Assembly: GCF_017302315.1 (NCBI RefSeq)
Contig: NZ_JAFLDT010000007.1
Location: 37,531-101,530, forward strand
Source: Zoogloea sp.
GTDB taxonomy: Bacteria; Pseudomonadota; Gammaproteobacteria; Burkholderiales; Rhodocyclaceae
DNA length: 64,000 nucleotides
Direction of reading: 5' to 3'
Positions 8,140 to 16,423 of the stretch are shown here, one piece after another. Each line of letters begins with the position of its first letter. The first letter of the stretch is position 1. Both the position numbers and the translations under genes were made by a program. The notes below the pieces were generated by a model. It did no database searches. It was not told where the DNA came from and worked only from the letters and a program-made list of their open reading frames with translations.

Positions 8140-8237
8140 TCTGCAATTCCGCTCGCCGGAGCACGGTGTCGAGAGCTGTCCGTGAGCGTAGCGGGCAAGG
8201 AGGCCGAAACCTGTCAAATCCTTGCAGGGGGCCTGCC

Positions 8238-8927
8238 TCAGTCGATCTCGAGCGATATCAATAGCTGATAGCCTCTGCCCCGCAGCGCACGGATGAGGGG
8301 CGCCGCCGGATCGGGATGGAGTGGCGCAAGTTTGCGCCGCAGGCGACTGATCACGACTTCCAGGTAGTTCTTCTCATGCTCTATGGTCTGATCGCCGCAG
8401 ACTTGCAGCAACTGCTCCGAACTGGCCGTACTGTCGGGGCCGGTCGCCATGGTGCGGATCACCGCGCATTCCAGTAGCGAAAGAGGCGCGCTTGCGCCCG
8501 CCGGGCTGGTCAGCACGCCAGTGAGTGGGTCCAGGTGCCAGGCAGGCCTGGCGGCGGGCGCGAGGCGACGTTGGAGGCTGCGCAGGACGGCGATCAGTTC
8601 CTCGCCTGATACGGGCTTGGTCAGATAGACATCGGCGCCGGCCTCATAGCCGATAATCCGGTCAGTGGATTGCTTGCGGCCCGTGAGCATGACGATGCCG
8701 ATGCGCGGATAGGTGCGACGGAGCCTGGCGGCGATGCTCAGCCCGTCTTCCCCTGGCAGATTGAGGTCGAGCACGGCGATGTCGGGCGGGCCGCCGTGTT
8801 CCATCAGCCAGTCGTCCACGGCCAGACCACAATTCACGCCCTCTGCGCGGTAGGCATTGAGGCGCAGAAAATGCAGCAGCTCCTCGCGCAGGATGCCGTG
8901 GTCCTCGACGATGAGGATGTCTTCCAT
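8238..8927 (-). CDS. OmpR/PhoB-family response regulator
   Basis: A 229-residue protein: receiver domain 1-120 with phospho-acceptor D54 (AVLDLNLPG), acidic pocket ED8-9 and K104 (YLTKP), then a winged-helix DNA-binding domain ending in SRLRRKL and RALRGRGYQL. It starts inside the stop codon of the upstream kinase (TGATG at 8925-8929), so the pair is translationally coupled. The cytoplasmic two-component partner is therefore known, but the regulon is not; the hemerythrin-like gene just downstream is the nearest candidate for co-expression. Confidence 0.9.
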   Translation of the reverse strand: MEDILIVEDHGILREELLHFLRLNAYRAEGVNCGLAVDDWLMEHGGPPDIAVLDLNLPGEDGLSIAARLRRTYPRIGIVMLTGRKQSTDRIIGYEAGADVYLTKPVSGEELIAVLRSLQRRLAPAARPAWHLDPLTGVLTSPAGASAPLSLLECAVIRTMATGPDSTASSEQLLQVCGDQTIEHEKNYLEVVISRLRRKLAPLHPDPAAPLIRALRGRGYQLLISLEID

Positions 8928-10336
8928 CAGGCCGTCCTGCCTTCCGGCCCTGCCGCCGGAAGGCTCAGTTCGAATTCCATTGCGGTCTCGTGGTCGATGT
9001 CGAAACGGATGTCGCCGCCCTGAAGGTGGGCCAGGGAGCGCACCAGGTGCAGCCCGAGCCCGGTTCCCGTGAATTCATGGGCTTCCGGGCCACGGTAGTA
9101 GCGCTCGAAAACGCGTGCCGGATCCGGCAGGGCAGACGGACTCACCTGGTTGCGGATGCGGATCACCGTGTAGCCGTGGCCCGCCTCATCGGGCCTCATG
9201 GTGACGCGCAGCCCGACCCTGCTGTCGGCAGGGGAGTATTTGAGCGCATTGTCGATGAGGTTCTCGAGCATGATGTCCAGCAACTGCCGGTCGGCCCGGA
9301 CGGAGGCATCGGCCGGCACGGAGAGATCCAGACGTCCGTGGCCATCCGGCGTGTGGCATGCCAGATCGGCGAATACCGCGGTCAAGGGGCATGCCGCGAG
9401 GAGGACAGGTTGTTCCCGGCGCTCAAGGCGATCAAGCTGGAGGCAACGATCGATGATCTTGCTCATGGCATCGCTGGCTTTGCGCATGGAGTCCAGTCTT
9501 TGCAGGATGTCGGCGGGTGCATCGGCGAGCTGGAGGCGCAGGGAGCTGCCCGAGATCTTCACGATCCCCAGGGCGGCGCGCAGCTCATGGGTGAGCATGT
9601 CCAGAAATTGGTCCTGCAGTTTGAGGCGCGCCCGTTCTCGTGCTTCGCTCGCCTGCAGGGACAGGTCGTCCGCTTCTTTCATCAGCAGCACAAAGGCCAG
9701 GGTGCCCACTTGCAGAAAGCTGAACTGGACCGCGAAGGTGAGAGACTGGATAAGCGTCGGATCCAGCAGGCCGGCGCCAGTGGTTGCGGAGTGCACCACC
9801 CTCATCAACATGATCGGAACGAAAAGGAGAAAGAGCAGGCCTGTGAGTCGCTGCAGGCGCGACGCCCCCTTGCTGGCCAGAAGGGCGACGCCGCCTGTGG
9901 CATAGATGCTTGCCACTGTCGAGCCGGACACGGCCACGAGCTCGCCGGGGGAACGCGCAAAGAGCCACAGCAGGAGTACTCCGCTTACGACCTCTGCGGC
10001 CAGGACGAGGTTGAGAACCGAGCGGATCCGCCAGGGGATGATCAGCAACCCTGCTTCGAGCGCAAAGCCCGTCATGATCAGCGGGTTTCCCACATGGGCC
10101 GAGAGAACGAGCGGGATCTCTCCCCGAAGGTTGATCAGGGTCCAGCCCGCTGCCTGGAGGAGCTTGCTGAGGACAAACAAGCGGACCGGATTCCGGCTCA
10201 CCGCATTTTTTCCGTAGGCGAGGGCCATCGTCATCGCAATCAGGTTGCCGATGACGAGCAGATGCAGAACGGTGGAAAGCTGCAGAACGGGCACGATGGA
10301 AGGCCAGGTCGGGGCGCTGTCGGGAAAACGCGCCAT
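8927..10336 (-). CDS. membrane sensor histidine kinase with multi-span N-terminal domain
   Basis: A 469-residue protein. Residues 14-220 contain about seven hydrophobic helices with very short loops and no periplasmic domain, so the signal is probably sensed in or near the membrane. There is no HAMP domain; a short coiled coil (about 222-245) leads to the HisKA segment with H250 in MLTHELRAALG. The usual proline five residues after the histidine is replaced by alanine, as HELRAA stands in place of HELRTP. The ATPase domain has MLENLIDNALKYSP (N box) and GTGLGLHLV (G2). Partner regulator follows with a one-base overlap. Signal unknown. Confidence 0.87.
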   Translation of the reverse strand: MARFPDSAPTWPSIVPVLQLSTVLHLLVIGNLIAMTMALAYGKNAVSRNPVRLFVLSKLLQAAGWTLINLRGEIPLVLSAHVGNPLIMTGFALEAGLLIIPWRIRSVLNLVLAAEVVSGVLLLWLFARSPGELVAVSGSTVASIYATGGVALLASKGASRLQRLTGLLFLLFVPIMLMRVVHSATTGAGLLDPTLIQSLTFAVQFSFLQVGTLAFVLLMKEADDLSLQASEARERARLKLQDQFLDMLTHELRAALGIVKISGSSLRLQLADAPADILQRLDSMRKASDAMSKIIDRCLQLDRLERREQPVLLAACPLTAVFADLACHTPDGHGRLDLSVPADASVRADRQLLDIMLENLIDNALKYSPADSRVGLRVTMRPDEAGHGYTVIRIRNQVSPSALPDPARVFERYYRGPEAHEFTGTGLGLHLVRSLAHLQGGDIRFDIDHETAMEFELSLPAAGPEGRTA

Positions 10337-10440
10337 TCGGCGAGTTTATGACGAAATGCCCGGCACCGGGACCCTGCTCACGGCCCGGGACCCTCGCCGT
10401 TTGACCCCCCGCTCGCTGGCCCTTTTCCCGAATCCGCAAA

Positions 10441-10478
10441 AGCAAAAAGGCCAACCCTTTCGGATTGGCCTTTTTGCT
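10441..10478 (-). terminator. rho-independent terminator after tRNA-Met
   Basis: Perfect 14-bp inverted repeat (AGCAAAAAGGCCAA / TTGGCCTTTTTGCT, 10-base loop). The T-run lies inside and just after the arm on the minus strand. It stands ten bases beyond the tRNA 3' end and could also work on the plus strand. Confidence 0.85.
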
Positions 10479-10487
10479 TGAATCGGG

Positions 10488-10564
10488 TGGTGGTGATGGG
10501 CGGAGTCGAACCGCCGACCTATGGGTTATGAATCCATCGCTCTAACCATCTGAGCTACATCACC
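10488..10564 (-). tRNA. tRNA-Met (anticodon CAU)
   Basis: 77 nt with encoded CCA. The acceptor stem is GGTGATG/CATCACC with A then CCA. The D arm includes AGCTCAGATGGTTAGAGC, the anticodon loop TTCATAA gives CAU, and the T arm has GGTTCGACTCC. The first base pair is G-C, so it is not the initiator tRNA, whose first pair is normally unpaired. An elongator Met tRNA is most likely. A CAU tRNA decoding AUA after lysidine modification (tRNA-Ile2) cannot be fully excluded by eye. Confidence 0.92.
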
Positions 10565-10577
10565 AACCGAAGCCCGC

Positions 10578-10583
10578 TATAAT
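10578..10583 (+). promoter_or_regulatory. candidate -10 element for miaB
   Basis: TATAAT on the plus strand, 31 bases before the miaB ATG. The -35 region would fall within the tRNA gene (10555-10560) and is poor. It shares bases with the divergent tRNA promoter, so the two may compete. Confidence 0.35.
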
Positions 10584-10607
10584 AGGGGTTTGATTGTTGT
10601 CGGTCAA
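10579..10607 (-). promoter_or_regulatory. sigma-70 promoter of the tRNA-Met gene
   Basis: Minus strand: TTGACC (10602-10607), 17-base spacer, TATTAT (10579-10584). Predicted start is about eight bases before the mature tRNA. The -10 overlaps a TATAAT on the plus strand (10578-10583) that could serve miaB. Confidence 0.7.
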
Positions 10608-10613
10608 CACGTG

Positions 10614-11948
10614 ATGAAAAAGCTCTATATCCGTACCTTCGGTTGCCAGATGAACGAGTACGACTCGGACAAGATGGCGGATGTGCTCGGGGCGGCCGAT
10701 GGGCTGGAGAAGACGGATAACCCGGAAGAGGCTGATGTGATCCTCTTCAATACGTGTTCCGTGCGTGAGAAGGCCCAGGAAAAGGTGTTCCACGACCTCG
10801 GGCGGGTCAAGCACCTCAAGCAGAAGAACCCCAACCTGATCATCGGTGTGGGCGGCTGCGTGGCCAGCCAGGAGGGCGAGGCCATTGTGGCGCGGGCGCC
10901 CTATGTGGACCTGGTGTTCGGGCCGCAGACCCTGCATCGCCTGCCCAAGCTGATCGCCGAGCGCAAGGCGTCGGGGCGTTCCCAGGTGGACATCTCCTTC
11001 CCCGAGATCGAGAAGTTCGACAACCTGCCGCCGGCCCGGGTGGAAGGGGCGAGCGCCTTCGTGTCGATCATGGAGGGCTGTTCCAAGTACTGTACCTTCT
11101 GCATCGTGCCCTACACCCGGGGGGACGAGATCTACCGCCCCCTGGCCGACGTGCTGGCCGAAGTGGCCGGGCTGGCGGCCCAGGGCGTGAAGGAAGTGAC
11201 CCTGCTCGGCCAGAACGTGAACGCCTGGCGTGCGCCTGTGGATGGCGACGGCGGCGAGATGGCCGACTTTGCCTTCCTGCTCGAGTGCGTGCACGAAATC
11301 CCCGGGATCGAGCGCCTGCGCTACACCACTTCGCATCCGCGGGAAATGACCCAGCGCGTGGTGGACGCCTATGCCAGGCTGCCCAAGCTGGTGTCGCACC
11401 TGCATCTGCCGGTGCAGGCGGGGTCCGACCGGGTGTTGGCGGCCATGAAGCGGGGCTACACGGTCCTCGAGTACAAGTCCCTGGTGCGCAAGCTGCGTGC
11501 GGCGCGGCCCGACATCTCCCTGTCGTCGGATTTCATCATCGGCTTCCCCGGCGAGACCGAGGCCGATTTCGAGGCCACCATGAAGCTGATCGACGATCTG
11601 GGCTTCGACACGTCCTTCAGCTTTGTGTACAGCTCACGTCCCGGCACGCCGGCAGCCGATCTGGCCGACGACACGCCCCAGGACGTCAAGCTGGCGCGGC
11701 TGGCCCGGCTGCAGAAACGTATCGAGGAGCATGCCGCGACGATCAGTGCAGGTATGGTCGGGTCGGTGCAGCGCATTCTCGTCGAGGGGCCGTCGAAGAA
11801 AGACCCCAATGAGCTGGCTGGCCGGACGGACAACAATCGGGTGGTCAATTTCGCCGGCAACCCGCGCCTCGTGGGGCACTTTGTGGATGTGAGCATCGTG
11901 TCGGCGCTGCCCCATTCCCTGCGTGGCGAGATCGTGACGCGGGATTGA
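10614..11948 (+). CDS. miaB: tRNA-2-methylthio-N6-dimethylallyladenosine synthase MiaB
   Basis: A 444-residue radical-SAM methylthiotransferase. It converts i6A37 to ms2i6A37 in tRNAs that read codons beginning with U. The N-terminal UPF0004 domain carries cluster cysteines C11, C48 and C82; the radical-SAM motif CSKYCTFC gives C156, C160 and C163; a TRAM domain closes the protein. Start taken at ATG 10614 ([18 protein letters not shown] matches the family); GTG 10611 and TTG 10590 are in frame but unlikely. It opens the well-known miaB-ybeZ-ybeY-ybeX-lnt gene order. Confidence 0.96.
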   Translation: MKKLYIRTFGCQMNEYDSDKMADVLGAADGLEKTDNPEEADVILFNTCSVREKAQEKVFHDLGRVKHLKQKNPNLIIGVGGCVASQEGEAIVARAPYVDLVFGPQTLHRLPKLIAERKASGRSQVDISFPEIEKFDNLPPARVEGASAFVSIMEGCSKYCTFCIVPYTRGDEIYRPLADVLAEVAGLAAQGVKEVTLLGQNVNAWRAPVDGDGGEMADFAFLLECVHEIPGIERLRYTTSHPREMTQRVVDAYARLPKLVSHLHLPVQAGSDRVLAAMKRGYTVLEYKSLVRKLRAARPDISLSSDFIIGFPGETEADFEATMKLIDDLGFDTSFSFVYSSRPGTPAADLADDTPQDVKLARLARLQKRIEEHAATISAGMVGSVQRILVEGPSKKDPNELAGRTDNNRVVNFAGNPRLVGHFVDVSIVSALPHSLRGEIVTRD

Positions 11949-11994
11949 CGATTTTGATGGTTTTCACTTCCCCGGCGGGCTTCAGTCTGGCAGC

Positions 11995-12984
11995 ATGCGG
12001 CCAATGAAGCCCACGGAAATTGTCCTGCATCCCCTCGACAACGTCCGCCTCGCCAATCTGTGCGGGGCGCTCGACGAGAACATCCGCCAGATCGAGACGG
12101 CCTTCGACGTCACCATCGCCCGCCGCAGCGAGCGTTTCACCCTGCAGGGCACCTCGGCCCAGACCCACCATGCGGCGCGGGCCCTGCGCCACTTCTACGA
12201 GAAATCCGACGCGCCCCTGTCGGTGGATGATATCCAGCTAGGGCTGATCGAGGTGGTCAAGCTGGGCGAAGGCACCGGCCCGGCGCCGGTGCTGATGACC
12301 CGCAAGAGCGAGCTGCACGGGCGCACGCCGCGCCAGGTGGACTACCTGCGCCAGATTCAGGAGCACGACATCACCTTCGGCATCGGCCCGGCCGGCACCG
12401 GCAAGACCTACCTCGCGGTGGCCAGCGCTGTCGACGCCTTCGAGCGCGAACACGTGGAGCGCATCGTACTCACCCGTCCGGCGGTGGAGGCCGGCGAGCG
12501 CCTGGGCTTCTTGCCCGGCGATCTGGCCCAGAAGGTGGACCCTTACCTGCGTCCGCTCTACGACGCCCTCTATGACCTGATGGGTTTCGAGCGGGTGGCC
12601 AAGCTGTTCGAGCGCGGCTGCATCGAGATTGCGCCCCTGGCCTTCATGCGTGGCCGCACCCTGTCGCGGGCCTTCATCATCCTCGACGAGGCCCAGAACA
12701 CCTCGCCGGAGCAGATGAAGATGTTCCTGACCCGCATCGGCATCGGTTCCCGGGCCGTGATCACCGGTGACCTGACCCAGGTGGACCTGCCCCGCGGGCA
12801 GAAGAGCGGTCTGGCCGAGGCCGTGCAGGTGCTGGCTGACGTGCGTGGCGTGGCTTTCACCCGCTTCCTCAAGGAGGACGTGGTGCGTCACCCCCTGGTG
12901 GCGCGCATCGTCGATGCCTACGAGAAACACGGGCTGCGCACCGCCGCCCCGCCTGCCCAGCAACAACAAGTCCAGCAACAATGA
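11995..12984 (+). CDS. ybeZ: PhoH-like ATPase YbeZ
   Basis: A 329-residue P-loop ATPase of the PhoH family with Walker [10 protein letters not shown] and Walker [10 protein letters not shown], preceded by a small KH-like N-terminal domain. YbeZ works with YbeY in rRNA maturation and ribosome quality control, and the overlap with ybeY supports this (ATGA at 12981-12984). The tail is unusual: a run rich in Gln (QQQQVQQQ). Start could be ATG 11995 or ATG 12004; no strong ribosome site separates them. Confidence 0.93.
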   Translation: MRPMKPTEIVLHPLDNVRLANLCGALDENIRQIETAFDVTIARRSERFTLQGTSAQTHHAARALRHFYEKSDAPLSVDDIQLGLIEVVKLGEGTGPAPVLMTRKSELHGRTPRQVDYLRQIQEHDITFGIGPAGTGKTYLAVASAVDAFEREHVERIVLTRPAVEAGERLGFLPGDLAQKVDPYLRPLYDALYDLMGFERVAKLFERGCIEIAPLAFMRGRTLSRAFIILDEAQNTSPEQMKMFLTRIGIGSRAVITGDLTQVDLPRGQKSGLAEAVQVLADVRGVAFTRFLKEDVVRHPLVARIVDAYEKHGLRTAAPPAQQQQVQQQ

Positions 12985-13463
12985 GCGACATCAAGCTGCC
13001 CCGCCGCCTCGACCTGTCCGTGCAATACGCCTGTAACCGCGACGGCGTACCCTCACGGGTCGAATTTCGCCGCTGGTTGCGGGCTGCCGAGCCCGGCGCG
13101 GCGCGCATCACTGTACGCATTGTCGATGAGGATGAGGGGCGTGAGCTGAACCGGGACTACCGGGGCAAGGATTACGCCACCAATGTGCTGACCTTCGCCT
13201 ATGGTGAAGGGGAAGACATGCCCCTGCCTGAAGGCCTGCCCCTGATGGGTGATCTGGTGCTGTGCCGGCAGGTGGTGGAGCGGGAGGCGGCGGAGCAGGG
13301 CAAGCCCCTGGACGCGCATTACGCCCACTTATCCGTGCATGGTATGCTGCATCTGCAAGGTTTTGATCACCTGGAAGACACCGAGGCGGAAGACATGGAA
13401 GCCCGGGAACGCCAGATTCTGGCCGCCCTGGGCTATGCCGACCCGTATGCGGGAGAACGCTGA
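12981..13463 (+). CDS. ybeY: endoribonuclease YbeY (16S rRNA maturation)
   Basis: A 160-residue zinc endoribonuclease. The signature [15 protein letters not shown] holds the three metal-binding histidines (HxxxHxxxxxH type). It acts in 16S rRNA 3'-end processing and 70S quality control. Translation is coupled to ybeZ by a four-base overlap. An 88-base gap with a long inverted repeat separates it from corC. Confidence 0.95.
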   Translation: MSDIKLPRRLDLSVQYACNRDGVPSRVEFRRWLRAAEPGAARITVRIVDEDEGRELNRDYRGKDYATNVLTFAYGEGEDMPLPEGLPLMGDLVLCRQVVEREAAEQGKPLDAHYAHLSVHGMLHLQGFDHLEDTEAEDMEARERQILAALGYADPYAGER

Positions 13464-13482
13464 GCGGTGAGGTGAGCAATGC

Positions 13483-13529
13483 GCCATGGGCGATGGAGGG
13501 GGCCGGGACCGGTCTCCATCGCCCATGGC
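13483..13529. repeat. perfect 16-bp inverted repeat between ybeY and corC
   Basis: GCCATGGGCGATGGAG (13483-13498) and its exact reverse complement (13514-13529) flank a 15-base GC-rich loop. There is no T-run, so it is not a typical terminator. It could be a REP-like dispersed element or an mRNA stabilising hairpin that sets the ratio of ybeY to corC. It ends 22 bases before the corC ATG. Confidence 0.7.
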
Positions 13530-13551
13530 CCATTTCTCATCCACCTTTTTT

Positions 13552-14394
13552 ATGGAACCCTCCAGTAGTAAGCCGTCCTTGCTTGAACGGCTTTCCGCCC
13601 TCCTGACCCGGGAGCCGGAAGACCGGGAAGAATTGCTGCACCTCCTGCACTCCGCCCACGACCGCAACCTGTTTGACGCGGATGCGCTGGCGATCATCGA
13701 AGGTGCCTTGCAAGTCTCCGACATGCAGGTGCGGGATGTGATGGTCCCGCGGGCACAGATGGACGTTGTGTGCCTCGATGATTCCGTCGAGGACATTACC
13801 CGCTTTGCCATCGGTGCGGCCCACTCGCGCTTTCCGGTTGTCGGCGAGAACAAGGACGACGTGGCCGGCATCCTCCTCGCCAAGGATCTCCTGCGGGTCT
13901 TTGCCGGCGAATCCTTCAATCTCCGCGACATGCTGCGCCCGGCCGTCTTCGTGCCGGAGTCCAAGCGCCTCAATGTGCTGCTGCGAGACTTCCGGGTCAG
14001 CCGCAATCACATGGCGATCGTGGTGGACGAGTACGGCGGCGTGGCCGGGCTGGTGACCATCGAAGACGTGCTGGAGCAGATCGTCGGCGACATCGAGGAC
14101 GAATATGACTTTGACGAAACCGCCGACAACATCCGTCTCGATCAGGCCGGACGTTACCGGGTCAAGGCCGGCACCGAGATCGAAGACTTCAATGAGGCCT
14201 TCGCCACCACCTTCAGCGATGCCGAATACGACACCGTTGGCGGCCTGCTGATCCGCAAGCTCGGGCGCCTGCCCAAGCGCAACGAGATCGTCGAGCTCGA
14301 AGGCCTGCGCTTCCAGGTACTGCGGGCCGACAGCCGGCGCGTCCATTCCCTCCTCGTCGAACGCATGCCCGACCCCGAGGCGATCGGCGGCTGA
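13552..14394 (+). CDS. corC: CorC/HlyC-family protein YbeX (CBS-domain, magnesium/cobalt efflux type)
   Basis: A 280-residue soluble protein from ATG 13552 (MEPSSSKPSLLERL). Two CBS domains (VRDVMVPRAQM near residue 62 and MAIVVDEYGGVAGLVTIED near residue 150) bind adenine nucleotides in this family. A C-terminal CorC_HlyC domain follows (residues 200-275). Named for cobalt resistance; in E. coli ybeX has been tied to ribosome metabolism and magnesium homeostasis, which agrees with its place here between ybeY and lnt. The open frame extends upstream through the inverted repeat, but that part is not conserved-looking. The stop overlaps lnt (TGATG). Confidence 0.93.
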   Translation: MEPSSSKPSLLERLSALLTREPEDREELLHLLHSAHDRNLFDADALAIIEGALQVSDMQVRDVMVPRAQMDVVCLDDSVEDITRFAIGAAHSRFPVVGENKDDVAGILLAKDLLRVFAGESFNLRDMLRPAVFVPESKRLNVLLRDFRVSRNHMAIVVDEYGGVAGLVTIEDVLEQIVGDIEDEYDFDETADNIRLDQAGRYRVKAGTEIEDFNEAFATTFSDAEYDTVGGLLIRKLGRLPKRNEIVELEGLRFQVLRADSRRVHSLLVERMPDPEAIGG

Positions 14395-15887
14395 TGGCTC
14401 TCTGGCGCCAGGGCCTGGCCCTGCTGGCGGGGGGCGCGTCGGTGCTCGCCTACGCGCCGTTCGAGCTCTTCCCCCTGGCTTTCCTGAGCCTGGCCGTGCT
14501 ATATGGCTTGCTCGACCCCATGGCGCCGACAGGTCTGTCAGGGATGCCGCGCCGACGCAGGGCGCGGTATGGGTTTTCCATCGGCTTTGCCTGGGGGCTT
14601 GGGGCCATGTTGGCCGGAGTGTCGTGGCTTTATGTGGCTCTCCATCGCTATGGCGGCATGCCCGTACCCTTGGCCGCCTTCGCCATCCTGCTCTTCTGTG
14701 CGGCCATGGCGTTGTATGCCGGTCTGGCGGGGGCACTGTTCGCCGCGCTCAGGCGGGGCAGGGCATGGGGCGACGCGGCCCTGTTTGCCGCCCTGTGGCT
14801 GCTCACCGAATGGCTGCGAGGGTGGCTGTTCACCGGGTTTCCGTGGCTGGCTAGCGGCTACAGTCAGAGCCCCCCCAGCCCCCTGGCCGGCTTCGCGCCG
14901 GTGTTCGGGGTTTTCGGGGTGGGGGGGCTGGTGGCCCTGGTGGCCGCCTGGACATGCCGGGCGGTGCTCGCACGCCGTCACGGGCCGCTGCTGGCGGCGC
15001 TGGTCGTGCTCGCCGTGGGGGGCGTTCTGCGCCAGGTCTCGTGGACGGAGGCCGTCGGTACGCCGGTGAAGGTCGTACTGCTGCAGACCAACATCGAGCA
15101 GGGCCTCAAATGGCGCCCGGAGATGCTGCAGCGCTGGCTCGATGTGAATGTCACCATGCTCCGTGCCAACCCCGCCGACATCGTCGTCCTGCCCGAAACC
15201 ACGCTGCCCCTGCTGGTGGAGTACCTGCCGCCGGGCTACCTGGACGAGCTGCAGCGCATTGCCGTGGCCAACGGAGGCGATGTGATCTTCGGCACCTTCA
15301 CCCGTAACGAGGCCGGGCACATCTTCAACGCGGCGATCAGCCTGGGGCGCTCGCCAGCGGGGCACTACGCCAAGCAGCACCTGGTGCCCTTCGGCGAGTA
15401 TTCGCCACCCCTGTTCCGCTGGTTTTACGGGCTGGTGAACATCCCCATGGCCGACCAGACCCGGGGTGCCGAGGGGCAGCCGCCCCTGGCCCTGGCCGGG
15501 CAGAAGGTCGCGGTGAATATCTGCTATGAAGATGTCTTCGGCGAGGAGTTGATCCGCAGCCTGCCGGAGGCCACGCTGATGCTCAATATCTCCAATCTGG
15601 CCTGGTACGGTGACTCCCTGGCCCAGCCCCAGCACCTGCAGATCGCCCGCCACCGGGCCCTTGAGACGGGGCGGCCGATGCTGCGTGCCACCAATACCGG
15701 AATGACCGCCCTGGTGATGCCCGACGGCGCCGTGGCGGCCGTACTTCCTGCCTTCCAGGCCGCCGCGCTGCCGGTGGAGGTGCGTGGCTACCAGGGGCTG
15801 ACGCCCTACACCCGCTGGGGCAACGGGCTGGCGGTGGGGCTGGCAGGGCTGGCCCTGCTGGCGTGTGCCGGGTGGCGGCGGAGCTGA
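14394..15887 (+). CDS. lnt: apolipoprotein N-acyltransferase
   Basis: A 497-residue inner-membrane enzyme that adds the third acyl chain to lipoproteins. About six hydrophobic helices fill residues 5-215; a nitrilase domain follows with the catalytic residues E268 (LPETTLPLL), K327 (YAKQHLVPFGEY) and C377 (NICYEDVFGE). One more membrane helix lies at the C-terminus. E. coli uses E267, K335 and C387, so all three are in register. Starts in the stop codon of corC. Confidence 0.96.
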   Translation: MALWRQGLALLAGGASVLAYAPFELFPLAFLSLAVLYGLLDPMAPTGLSGMPRRRRARYGFSIGFAWGLGAMLAGVSWLYVALHRYGGMPVPLAAFAILLFCAAMALYAGLAGALFAALRRGRAWGDAALFAALWLLTEWLRGWLFTGFPWLASGYSQSPPSPLAGFAPVFGVFGVGGLVALVAAWTCRAVLARRHGPLLAALVVLAVGGVLRQVSWTEAVGTPVKVVLLQTNIEQGLKWRPEMLQRWLDVNVTMLRANPADIVVLPETTLPLLVEYLPPGYLDELQRIAVANGGDVIFGTFTRNEAGHIFNAAISLGRSPAGHYAKQHLVPFGEYSPPLFRWFYGLVNIPMADQTRGAEGQPPLALAGQKVAVNICYEDVFGEELIRSLPEATLMLNISNLAWYGDSLAQPQHLQIARHRALETGRPMLRATNTGMTALVMPDGAVAAVLPAFQAAALPVEVRGYQGLTPYTRWGNGLAVGLAGLALLACAGWRRS

Positions 15888-15942
15888 GGAGGACGGCGTA
15901 TCATCGCGGTTCGCCCATCAATACGAAGAAAAGCCCCGAACC

Positions 15943-16344
15943 ATGCGCTCCTACCCTACGAACAGTCCCGAAGCCCTGGCCCGCCTGATTGCCATGGCAA
16001 TTCTTGCCGATGGCCGTCTGGACAACCGGGAAGTGGACTGGATCAAGCACAACGATACGGCCGCCCTGCTGGGCGTCGATCGGGACACCCTGATCCAGGT
16101 TCTCCTGGATTGCTGCCGTGACGTGATCAACGAAGCCGAGCAGGAGCGTGTCTTCCTGCTTGAGGACCATCGCCTCGCCCGCCTCGCCGACGACCTCACC
16201 GATCCTTCCCTGCAAAAGGTGGCCCTGTCCGCCATGCTGATCCTGGCCAAGACCGATGGCAGCGTGAGCGGCGGCGAGGAGACTCTGCTGCGCTTCCTGA
16301 TGAGCCGCTGGGGCCTCACCCTCGAAGACCTGGCCGCGGCCTGA
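15943..16344 (+). CDS. TerB-like helical protein
   Basis: A 133-residue all-helical protein from ATG 15943. The pattern [19 protein letters not shown], with a second acidic turn [12 protein letters not shown], is that of the TerB/DjlA-N fold, in which paired acidic residues lie on equivalent loops of two helical repeats and may bind metal. TerB domains are linked to tellurite resistance and stress responses, but single-domain members have no firm function. It lies 55 bases after lnt and 79 bases before the TrpB-like gene; co-transcription with either is possible. Confidence 0.6.
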   Translation: MRSYPTNSPEALARLIAMAILADGRLDNREVDWIKHNDTAALLGVDRDTLIQVLLDCCRDVINEAEQERVFLLEDHRLARLADDLTDPSLQKVALSAMLILAKTDGSVSGGEETLLRFLMSRWGLTLEDLAAA

Positions 16345-16423
16345 CCTGGGCGGGCGGTCTTGCTCCGCCCGAGCCGTTTTCTGCTTTCGACCCATAAGAC
16401 CAAGACCATTCAGGAGGATAGCC

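Noticed and set aside
8212-8217. TTGACA on the minus strand upstream of the hemerythrin-like gene as a -35 box
   Set aside because: No acceptable -10 lies 16-18 bases further on.
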